Assembly: GCA_023396345.1 (NCBI GenBank)
Contig: JAEWWO010000151.1
Location: 1-5,117 of the forward strand
Reading direction: 5' to 3'
Length of the DNA: 5,117 nucleotides
Origin: Bacteroidota bacterium
GTDB lineage: Bacteria > Bacteroidota > Bacteroidia > Chitinophagales > Chitinophagaceae
Below are positions 1 through 4,540 of the stretch, one piece after another (within the stretch, counting starts at the first letter, position 1; every line of letters starts with the position of its first letter). The notes under the pieces were generated by a model. It did no database searches, had not been told where the DNA came from, and was given only the letters and a program-made list of their open reading frames with translations. The translations under genes and the position numbers were made by a program.

Positions 1-252
1 AGACTGCACTTTTTCAATGAGCATCAGCTTAACTTTTTCTATTAGTTGCGATTGCAATGTATCCAGTATTTCAAATCCCTGCTGCTCAAGAGCTGCATTC
101 AGGCTGGTTAGTTGTTTTTTATTAAGAGGCAAAGCCGTTTTTACTTCTCCCAAAACTATGTGTTCAATAGCTATGTCCATCCTCTCAAAAGTAGCTTTAA
201 CCGCCATTATACAGCGATTACACACCATATTTTTTATAGTTATTTTTTGCAT
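1..252 (-). CDS. AraC-type transcriptional regulator with N-terminal CxxC head, 3' part cut off by window edge
   Basis: Reading the minus strand from an ATG at 252-250 gives 84 codons with no stop before base 1, so the C-terminal part lies outside the window. The start reads MQKITIKNMVCNRC, with C11 and C14 forming a CxxC inside an HMA-like sequence. Next come a short LGEVKTALPL segment, a helix (QLTSLNAALEQQGFEIL) and QLIEKVKLMLIEKV. From family knowledge, this N-terminal layout belongs to a Bacteroidota group of about 190-aa proteins whose C-terminal half is an AraC helix-turn-helix domain; that domain is not visible here. Such proteins often sit beside heavy-metal ATPases, which fits the neighbours. 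A role in sensing a soft metal through the CxxC is inference. The gene follows the 76-aa gene on the same strand after 53 bases with no promoter box seen between, so they may be co-transcribed. Confidence 0.8.
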   Translation of the reverse strand, partial: MQKITIKNMVCNRCIMAVKATFERMDIAIEHIVLGEVKTALPLNKKQLTSLNAALEQQGFEILDTLQSQLIEKVKLMLIEKVQS

Positions 253-304
253 TAAATAAAGGTAAGAAAAGATATAAAGTAAAATACGAAGAAGTCTAAA
301 AAGT

Positions 305-553
305 GCTAATCTAAAATTTCAATATAACCGTGTTTTATAAGATCTTCTACAAAAGCGTCTTCATCAGTATATCTCAATTTCTTTTTATCGTACAAATCTT
401 TTCTTCTTGAATAAGCCAGCATAAATTCTTCATTAGTTTCTAATCTCTGGCTATCATGCTTACGCATCCAGACAACCAGTGTCTTATTGTCTTTCGTCTT
501 TACAATTTTCTCTCTTCTGATAAAATGTACTTTCACAATTATTTTAGATTAGC
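305..553. repeat. Perfect 13-bp inverted repeat enclosing the 76-aa gene
   Basis: The left arm at 305-317 (GCTAATCTAAAAT) is the exact reverse complement of the right arm at 541-553. The arms bracket the small gene almost exactly: the left arm contains its stop codon (306-308) and the right arm lies just upstream of its GTG. In the minus-strand transcript predicted from the promoter at 563-590, both arms would be transcribed, so the 5' leader could pair with the 3' end. Pairing does not extend beyond 13 bp on either side. It may be a chance match in AT-rich DNA. Confidence 0.6.
306..536 (-). CDS. Conserved-looking hypothetical protein, 76 aa, GTG start
   Basis: I do not recognise a named family. 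The product is 76 aa, highly charged, with no signal peptide, membrane segment or cysteine. It opens with a beta-like stretch (MKVHFIRREKIV, then KTLVVWMRKHD) and ends with helix-like EEFMLAYSRRKDLYDKK and an acidic tail, which suggests a small soluble folded protein. The start is GTG at 536-534. An in-frame TAA at 551-549 blocks any earlier start, and the next Met (residue 24) would remove the N-terminal third. A good minus-strand promoter at 563-590 puts the transcript start about 20 bases before this GTG, supporting the choice. The gene is divergent from the Fur-family gene and upstream of the AraC-type gene on the same strand. Function unknown. Confidence 0.72.
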   Translation of the reverse strand: MKVHFIRREKIVKTKDNKTLVVWMRKHDSQRLETNEEFMLAYSRRKDLYDKKKLRYTDEDAFVEDLIKHGYIEILD

Positions 554-562
554 TGATAAGTA

Positions 563-590
563 CAAAGATATCTTCTCATTTGCAATACAA
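563..590 (-). promoter_or_regulatory. Bacteroidota-type promoter for the 76-aa gene
   Basis: On the minus strand the -7 box TATCTTTG (570-563) fits TAnnTTTG exactly. A TTG at 590-588 lies 17 bases upstream as a -33 element. The predicted transcript start is near 556, about 20 bases ahead of the GTG at 536. The -33 region overlaps TTTGCAAT (579-586), an octamer also found ahead of the ATPase gene (1078-1085), so a shared regulator is possible. Confidence 0.55.
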
Positions 591-646
591 TAATAATAGA
601 CGGTTAATTTATTATTACTTTATACTAATAAAATCCTAAACTATGG

Positions 647-654
647 TAACTTTG
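647..654 (+). promoter_or_regulatory. Possible -7 promoter box of the Fur-family gene
   Basis: TAACTTTG fits TAnnTTTG exactly but ends only 4 bases before the ATG at 659, so transcription would begin at or just after the start codon. No TTG is seen at the expected -33 distance. Either the mRNA is leaderless, or this match is chance and the real promoter lies further upstream in 560-640. Confidence 0.35.
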
Positions 655-658
655 CTGT

Positions 659-1075
659 ATGAGCGTGAGTAATATAGAAAACATTTTACATATCAGGAAA
701 ATTGCACCTACCGCAATGCGTTTGATTGTATTGGAATTTCTATATAGTAAAACACATGCCGTTTCGCTACAGGAAATTGAAGATTCTTTTTACAAAGCTG
801 ACAAAGTAACGCTTTACCGAACCTTAAAAACATTTGAGAAAAAAGGGATTGTACATGCTATACAGGATAAAAACACTACCCGATATGCATTGTGTGATAT
901 TCACTGCGATGAACATGCACATGCAGACAGTCATATACATTTTCACTGCACTCAATGCAAACAAATTTTCTGCATGCATAAAATTGAAATCCCACAATTT
1001 TCTTTACCTAAAAATTACTCAATAGAAGAGATGAATCTTACTATCAGCGGAGTTTGCCCAGACTGTGCTTCTTAA
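659..1075 (+). CDS. Fur-family metal-responsive transcriptional repressor, 138 aa
   Basis: Full-length Fur-type protein. The winged-helix DNA-binding domain covers residues about 10-78, with the family's APTAMR motif at 16-21 and the recognition helix VTLYRTLKTFEKKGIVH at 50-66. The C-terminal dimerisation and metal domain has a histidine-rich stretch (H82, H86, H88, H92, H94, H96) and two CxxC pairs, C97/C100 and C133/C136, the usual structural zinc site. Fur proteins bind palindromes as metal-loaded dimers and repress nearby genes. Which metal it senses (Fe, Zn, Mn) cannot be read from sequence, but pairing with a Zn/Cd/Pb-type ATPase favours a Zur-like role by inference. The next gene starts 59 bases downstream behind a palindrome that could be its operator. 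The ATG at 659 is the only reasonable start, since the next Met is residue 20 within the HTH domain. Confidence 0.92.
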   Translation: MSVSNIENILHIRKIAPTAMRLIVLEFLYSKTHAVSLQEIEDSFYKADKVTLYRTLKTFEKKGIVHAIQDKNTTRYALCDIHCDEHAHADSHIHFHCTQCKQIFCMHKIEIPQFSLPKNYSIEEMNLTISGVCPDCAS

Positions 1076-1079
1076 ACTT

Positions 1080-1094
1080 TGCAATCGGATTGCA
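1080..1094. promoter_or_regulatory. Palindromic candidate operator upstream of the ATPase gene
   Basis: TGCAAT-CGG-ATTGCA is a perfect 6-bp inverted repeat with a 3-base centre, 5 bases after the stop of the Fur-family gene and 12 bases before the -7 box of the ATPase gene. It therefore covers the -33 region, where a bound repressor would block the promoter. No T-run follows, so it does not look like a terminator. Binding by the neighbouring Fur-like protein is inference from position and symmetry. Confidence 0.5.
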
Positions 1095-1106
1095 TCCTAT
1101 TCTCCT

Positions 1107-1114
1107 TATTTTTG
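1107..1114 (+). promoter_or_regulatory. -7 promoter box of the ATPase gene
   Basis: TATTTTTG fits the Bacteroidota -7 consensus TAnnTTTG. Possible -33 TTG elements lie 14 (1090-1092) and 25 (1078-1081, TTTG) bases upstream, neither at ideal spacing, which is compatible with a regulated promoter. The predicted transcript start is near 1120, about 15 bases ahead of the ATG. Confidence 0.5.
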
Positions 1115-1123
1115 TATAATTAT

Positions 1124-1128
1124 AAGGA
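1124..1128 (+). promoter_or_regulatory. Ribosome binding site of the ATPase gene
   Basis: AAGGA lies 6 bases before the ATG at 1135. It is the only clear Shine-Dalgarno-like site in the window and fixes the ATPase start. Confidence 0.55.
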
Positions 1129-1134
1129 TAGATT

Positions 1135-2130
1135 ATGAACGTTATTAATAAAGAAAAGAAAACCGAAATCGCTTCAGACTCTTGTTGCAATGACGATATA
1201 ATTGAGACGGAAGATGCCTGTTGTACTGTTGAGAGCGGCACTAATACAGCAGTTCAGCAACAAAAACTAAAAAAAGAAAAAAGTACTTTTCAACTTTTTC
1301 TCCCTGCCATTATTTCTTTTGTGCTGATGATAGCTGCTCTTATATGGCAACATACTACACTGAATACATGGTTTAAAGATGAAATATTACTGGTATGGTA
1401 CATCGTTGCTTATTTGCCGGTGGCTGTTCCGGTAATAAAAGACATGATTAAAGCTATTAGGAAGAAGGATATTTTCTCTGAATTTACTTTGATGTTCATT
1501 GCTACCATTGGTGCATTTTATATAGGGGAATATGCCGAAGCTGTTGCTGTGATGCTATTTTACACAGTTGGTGAAACGTTGCAAGGAATGGCAGTAAGAC
1601 GCTCTAAAAAGAATATACAGAAATTACTGGATCAACGTCCCGACGAAACTACTATTCTCATAAACAATGTTCCGCAAAGAATAAAAGCAGCTTTGGTCTC
1701 CGTAGGCAGTATCATTCAGTTAAAACCGGGAGAAAAACTTGCACTGGATGGAGTATTGCTCAATGATGCATCTTCGTTCAACACAGCGGCGCTCACAGGA
1801 GAAAGTGTGCCCGATACTAAAAGAAAAGGTGATGTCGTATTGGCAGGAATGATTAATCAGAATAATATAGCTCTGGTTGAAGTAACAACAAAATATCAGG
1901 ACAGCAAACTTTCTAAAATGCTGCAAATGGTTCAGGAAGCCACAGCACATAAGGCTCCTACAGAACTGTTCATAAGAAAATTTGCACGGATTTATACACC
2001 TATTGTAGTATTGCTGGCTGTTTTAATAATTTTTATCCCCTATTTTTTTACAGATAATTATGTGTTCAATGAACATCTCTACAACGGACTTGTATTTCTG
2101 GTTGTATCCTGCCCTTGTGCATTGGTATAA
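1135..2130 (+). CDS. N-terminal fragment of the P(IB-2) ATPase (331 aa)
   Basis: This is the part translated if the TAA is obeyed. It contains the cysteine-rich N-terminus, the first five membrane helices, the actuator domain with TGES, and the sixth helix only as far as CPCALV. It lacks the phosphorylation and nucleotide-binding domains, so it could not pump on its own and ends inside a membrane helix. It starts at the ATG behind AAGGA. Confidence 0.6.
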   Translation: MNVINKEKKTEIASDSCCNDDIIETEDACCTVESGTNTAVQQQKLKKEKSTFQLFLPAIISFVLMIAALIWQHTTLNTWFKDEILLVWYIVAYLPVAVPVIKDMIKAIRKKDIFSEFTLMFIATIGAFYIGEYAEAVAVMLFYTVGETLQGMAVRRSKKNIQKLLDQRPDETTILINNVPQRIKAALVSVGSIIQLKPGEKLALDGVLLNDASSFNTAALTGESVPDTKRKGDVVLAGMINQNNIALVEVTTKYQDSKLSKMLQMVQEATAHKAPTELFIRKFARIYTPIVVLLAVLIIFIPYFFTDNYVFNEHLYNGLVFLVVSCPCALV

Positions 2131-2187
2131 AGTGTTCCGCTTGGATATTTCGGAGGAATAGGTGCCGCCAGTAAAAACGGAATACTC

Positions 2188-3141
2188 GTGAAAGGCAGCA
2201 ACTACCTTGATTTACTGGCAAAGACAAACGAAGTTGTGATGGATAAAACAGGCACACTCACTCAAGGTGTATTTGAGGTAAATAAAATACATTTAAAAAA
2301 TAAAGAAGAACCTCAAAGAATATTGGACATCGTAAATGCAGTAGAAAGTCATACCACACATCCTGTGGCATCTGCTCTTAAAAGATATATTGGAGATGTT
2401 TTAAAAGAAATAAGTGTTAATAATCTGGAAGAAATTCCCGGAATGGGCTTGCGTGCTTTTGTTGATGATAAAGAAATACTGGCAGGAAATTTTAAACTAC
2501 TTGACAAATTCGGTATTCAGTATGATGACGATATTGCTGCTATTCCTTTCACCATTGTTGCTATTAGTTACGATAAAGAATACCAAGGATACATCACTAT
2601 CTCCGACAAAATAAAAGAAGATGCTGTGAGTGCCATACAGCAGTTGAAATTGATGCATGTAAATACTACCATGTTAAGCGGCGACAGAAAAAAAGTAGTA
2701 GAATATGTTGCTCGTGAGCTCAATATTGATAAGGCATACGGAGAGTTGCTACCCGAAGAAAAGATGAATAAATTAAAGGAAATTAAAAACGAAAATAATA
2801 CGGTAGCTTTTGTAGGTGATGGTGTAAATGATGCTCCGGTAATTGCTTTGAGTGATGTTGGATTGGCAATGGGAGGACTGGGAAGTGATGCTACCATTGA
2901 AACTGCTGATGTGATTATACAAGACGATAGACCTTCCAGAATTCCTAAAGCAATAAAAATAGGAAAAGCTACAAAAAATATTATATGGCAAAATATTGTT
3001 TTGGCTTTAGGAATTAAATTAATCGTAATGACGCTGAGTGCATTTGGATATGCTTCTATGTGGGCTGCAGTTTTCGCAGATGTAGGCGTAGCCATGCTTG
3101 CCGTTCTGAATGCGACAAGAATTCAATATAAGAAATTTTAA
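2188..3141 (+). CDS. C-terminal fragment of the P(IB-2) ATPase (317 aa)
   Basis: Same frame as the N-terminal fragment. It holds the phosphorylation (DKTGT), nucleotide-binding (HP) and hinge (GDGVND) motifs and the last two membrane helices. The only start offered, GTG at 2188, is simply the internal Val codon of the family sequence ILVKGSNYLD, 57 bases after the TAA, with no ribosome site seen. Separate translation is therefore doubtful; it is best read as the second half of the broken gene. Confidence 0.45.
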   Translation: MKGSNYLDLLAKTNEVVMDKTGTLTQGVFEVNKIHLKNKEEPQRILDIVNAVESHTTHPVASALKRYIGDVLKEISVNNLEEIPGMGLRAFVDDKEILAGNFKLLDKFGIQYDDDIAAIPFTIVAISYDKEYQGYITISDKIKEDAVSAIQQLKLMHVNTTMLSGDRKKVVEYVARELNIDKAYGELLPEEKMNKLKEIKNENNTVAFVGDGVNDAPVIALSDVGLAMGGLGSDATIETADVIIQDDRPSRIPKAIKIGKATKNIIWQNIVLALGIKLIVMTLSAFGYASMWAAVFADVGVAMLAVLNATRIQYKKF

Positions 3142-3151
3142 AATTGGAATC

Positions 3152-3439
3152 ATGAAAAATAACAAAGAAGAATTAGTACAAATGCAGGAAATGCTTACAG
3201 AGCTTGAAGAAAATATCGAATCTGTAAGAGAATTCAGTACGCAATTAACTGACATGATTAAGCGTAAAGAAACGCTTCAAAAATTTTATGGAAAAAAGTG
3301 GATGAAGTACTATGAAAAATATGAAGATGATACAAATGAATTTTCTCATTTGCTTAATCAGGATAGTTTATGGAATGCTCTAAGCGACATGGATATTGAA
3401 ATTCGCAGACTGATACAAATTACAGCCAAAGCTTTGTGA
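3152..3439 (+). CDS. DUF4298-type small helical protein, 95 aa
   Basis: The product is almost entirely helical and charged. Residues 5-45 form a likely coiled coil (MQEMLTELEENIESVREF and onward), followed by the motif LQKFYGKKWMKYYEKYEDD (42-60) and a C-terminal helix (LLNQDSLWNALSDMDIEIRRL). The coiled coil, the KFYG-x-W turn and the final xLWNxLxD segment match the DUF4298 family as I know it; the function is unknown. There is no membrane segment, signal peptide or cysteine. The ATG at 3152 is preferred over an upstream in-frame ATG at 3110, which would overlap the ATPase. It begins 10 bases after the ATPase stop, so the two are almost surely one operon, which hints at a role accessory to metal efflux but does not show it. 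Confidence 0.8.
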   Translation: MKNNKEELVQMQEMLTELEENIESVREFSTQLTDMIKRKETLQKFYGKKWMKYYEKYEDDTNEFSHLLNQDSLWNALSDMDIEIRRLIQITAKAL

Positions 3440-3547
3440 ATAAACGGATAATTAAAAATTAAATAATATACGCGTATGACGTGATGTTCAAAAATTGAAT
3501 ATTTTTATATTGATAAAAAATCATTCACCCAATAAAATTAAACTCTT

Positions 3548-4042
3548 ATGGACATCATTGCTTTATTTAAAGAAGAACTTGAATATGAATATCAGGTTAC
3601 CAAAAAATTTATTGAAAACTTTCCTGATGGTAAAAACGACTATAAGCCTCACGAAAAAAGTATGGAATTACTGCCGCTTACGCAGCATATAGTGGATATA
3701 TTCGGCTGGCCTGTATATATGACTACTACTGACTTTCTTGATTTATCCTCGGGTTCAGACCGCAAACAAGCTACTAACAAAGAAGAATTGTTTGAACAAT
3801 TAGAAAATAACTATGCCGCTTCCAAAGAAAGTTTTGATCAGCTTACTGATGAAACATTAGAATCTACCTGGTCGCTGAATCACGGAGATACTGTACTGGC
3901 AGCATGGTCAAAACAAGGTGCCATAAGACATTCCCTCAATCAGATTACACATCACCGTGCACAACTGGGCGTTTATTATCGCTTGCTTGACATCCCGCTT
4001 CCGGGAAGTTACGGACCAAGTGCCGATGATCAGTCGTTCTAA
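3548..4042 (+). CDS. DinB-family (four-helix bundle) protein, 164 aa
   Basis: The length and helical pattern fit the DinB/YfiT-like superfamily. These are four-helix proteins that usually bind a divalent metal through three histidines and often act as thiol transferases or hydrolases in stress responses. Seen here: a first helix with LFKEELEYEYQVTKKFIENF (6-25), H47 in TQHIVDIFGW (45-54), and the family signature THHRAQLGVYYRLLDIPLPG (134-153) followed by SYGPSADDQ. H47 and H136 match two of the usual ligands, but residue 132, normally His in HxxxHR, is Gln (NQITHHR). Metal binding may be altered, or this subgroup may simply use Gln. The start is fixed by an in-frame TAA at 3539-3541. No clear promoter box was seen in the 108-base gap upstream, so read-through from the metal operon is possible. 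The biochemical role is unknown. Confidence 0.88.
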   Translation: MDIIALFKEELEYEYQVTKKFIENFPDGKNDYKPHEKSMELLPLTQHIVDIFGWPVYMTTTDFLDLSSGSDRKQATNKEELFEQLENNYAASKESFDQLTDETLESTWSLNHGDTVLAAWSKQGAIRHSLNQITHHRAQLGVYYRLLDIPLPGSYGPSADDQSF

Positions 4043-4047
4043 AAATA

Positions 4048-4078
4048 AAAAAAGAAATACAGTTTTTGTATCTTTTTT
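4048..4078 (+). terminator. Terminator hairpin after the DinB gene
   Basis: ATACA (4057-4061) pairs with TGTAT (4067-4071) around a 5-base loop. After a 2-base bulge, G4054 pairs with C4072 and A4048-4053 with T4073-4078. The T-run then continues as CTTTCTT. It begins 5 bases after the DinB stop, consistent with intrinsic termination, though the stem is mostly A-T. Confidence 0.55.
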
Positions 4079-4118
4079 CTTTCTTAAATTGAAGTTGTTC
4101 AAAATTTTTTTGTATAAG

Positions 4119-4132
4119 GTGCCGTCAGGCAC
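4119..4132 (+). repeat. Stem-loop H1 of the hairpin array
   Basis: GTGCC and GGCAC pair around GTCA. The tail that follows is GAAATGTTAATAGAATAA (4133-4150), shared in outline with H2 and with H4 read on the minus strand. Confidence 0.6.
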
Positions 4133-4169
4133 GAAATGTTAATAGAATAAAGATACGTAAAGCATACAA

Positions 4170-4182
4170 GCCACGTAGTGGC
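4170..4182 (+). repeat. Stem-loop H2 of the hairpin array
   Basis: GCCAC and GTGGC pair around GTA. It is preceded by CAA and followed by GACATATGTTAATTGAA (4183-4199), which is close to the H1 tail although the stem sequence differs. Confidence 0.6.
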
Positions 4183-4206
4183 GACATATGTTAATTGAAT
4201 GATGAC

Positions 4207-4219
4207 GCACCGATGGTGC
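4207..4219 (+). repeat. Stem-loop H3 of the hairpin array
   Basis: GCACC and GGTGC pair around GAT. The following TTTTATGAATTATTG resembles the H2 tail only weakly, so this is the most diverged unit. Confidence 0.5.
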
Positions 4220-4258
4220 TTTTATGAATTATTGTAATATTTTTTCTATTAATATAAC

Positions 4259-4272
4259 GCTCGTAAACGAGC
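4259..4272 (-). repeat. Stem-loop H4 of the hairpin array, inverted
   Basis: GCTCG and CGAGC pair around TAAA. Read on the minus strand it is preceded by CAA, as H2 is, and followed by GTTATATTAATAGAAAAA, matching the H1 tail. This orientation makes it the mirror partner of H1. Confidence 0.6.
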
Positions 4273-4305
4273 TTGAAGAAAATTCTAAACAACTTCATTA
4301 AAAGA

Positions 4306-4333
4306 AAAAAGGAAACATTTCTGTTTCCTTTTT
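4306..4333 (-). terminator. Strong intrinsic terminator of the initiator tRNA gene
   Basis: A perfect 12-bp stem (4306-4317 with 4322-4333) closes a 4-base loop that reads GAAA on the minus strand, a stable GNRA tetraloop. On that strand the stem ends in a T-run that continues as CTTTT. It begins 1 base after the unpaired tRNA 3' end (4335), so it ends the tRNA transcript. Confidence 0.85.
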
Positions 4334-4334
4334 G

Positions 4335-4406
<72 letters not shown>

Positions 4407-4451
4407 ATATAATAAGTTAAATATTTCTATCGCTTTGCCCTTAACGGGTTG

Positions 4452-4483
4452 CAAATATACAACCTTTTATTTTCTAAACCAAA
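4452..4483 (-). promoter_or_regulatory. Bacteroidota-type promoter of the initiator tRNA
   Basis: On the minus strand, TTTG (4483-4480), a 20-base spacer and TATATTTG (4459-4452) match the -33/-7 consensus very well. Transcription should start near 4445, about 40 bases before the mature 5' end, leaving a leader to be removed by RNase P. The -7 box is framed exactly by GGTTG (4447-4451) and CAACC (4460-4464), a 5-bp inverted repeat. Confidence 0.75.
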
Positions 4484-4511
4484 TAATTATAAAACTTTAC
4501 CTGTCTGAATG

Positions 4512-4519
4512 TATATTTG
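4512..4519 (+). promoter_or_regulatory. -7 promoter box of the acyltransferase gene
   Basis: TATATTTG is identical to the -7 box of the divergent tRNA promoter. No good TTG is seen at the -33 position. The predicted start near 4526 lies 15 bases before the TTG at 4541, supporting that start codon. Confidence 0.5.
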
Positions 4520-4540
4520 CCGGGTATTAAATTATTTGAA

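Larger units (their letters stand above)
1135..3141 (+). pseudogene. zntA: Zn/Cd/Pb-type P(IB-2) efflux ATPase broken by an in-frame TAA at 2128-2130
   Basis: One reading frame of 669 codons encodes a complete heavy-metal P-type ATPase apart from a TAA at codon 332. Such pumps export divalent soft metals across the inner membrane using ATP. Landmarks, numbered through the stop: Cys pairs C17C18 and C29C30 in place of an HMA domain; membrane helices at about 52-72, 84-103 and 113-150 (two); TGES 221-224 (actuator domain); helix about 287-304; CPC 326-328; DKTGT with phosphorylated D370; HP 409-410; GDGVND 561-566; then K628 and D649 in the last two helices. The CPC, Lys and Asp set is that of the Zn/Cd/Pb class. 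After the stop the frame continues SVPLGYFGGIG, the normal family sequence, so no indel is needed: one change from TTA (Leu) to TAA explains it. A real null allele, a sequencing error and stop readthrough all remain possible. Confidence 0.85.
4048..4333. repeat. Nested inverted-repeat region between convergent transcripts
   Basis: No gene is supported in 4043-4334. Both ends carry the same order of parts, inverted relative to each other: hairpin terminator, C-TTTTTT-CTTT, AA, TGAAGTTGTT box, T-rich stretch, 5-bp stem-loop, and a tail containing TTAATAGAA. The clearest arms are 4090-4111 and 4276-4297, which match as inverted copies at 19 of 22 positions. Two more stem-loops (4170-4182 and 4207-4219) lie between. 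It resembles a MITE- or REPIN-like non-coding element, but I cannot name a described family. Confidence 0.65.

Noticed and set aside
17..259. Plus-strand open frame of 80 codons
   Set aside because: Antisense to the recognisable AraC-type N-terminus, with no family resemblance of its own.
2128..2130. Alternative genetic code with TAA as a sense codon
   Set aside because: The Fur-family and DinB genes, and the ATPase itself, end at TAA at the expected family lengths.
2568..3095. Minus-strand open frame of 175 codons
   Set aside because: It lies wholly antisense to the conserved C-terminal half of the ATPase, whose motifs are clear on the plus strand; its low-complexity Ser/Thr-rich translation looks like a shadow.
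3468..3477. Perfect 10-bp palindrome ATACGCGTAT in the gap before the DinB gene
   Set aside because: Short, with no promoter box in register and no second copy in the window, so there is no support for calling it an operator. No terminator or clear promoter was found in 3440-3547 either.
3490..3506. AT-only hairpin AAAAAT / ATTTTT upstream of the DinB gene
   Set aside because: All A-T pairs in AT-rich DNA make a very weak stem; not convincing as a terminator.
3908..4142. Short frames on both strands over the DinB 3' end and the repeat region
   Set aside because: They overlap the well-supported DinB signature or cross the terminator hairpin; their translations are low-complexity.
4119..4272. 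CRISPR array or integron attC sites as an explanation of the hairpins
   Set aside because: The repeated parts are short tails with changing stems, spacing is uneven, there are no identical direct repeats with unique spacers, and no cas or integrase gene is in view.
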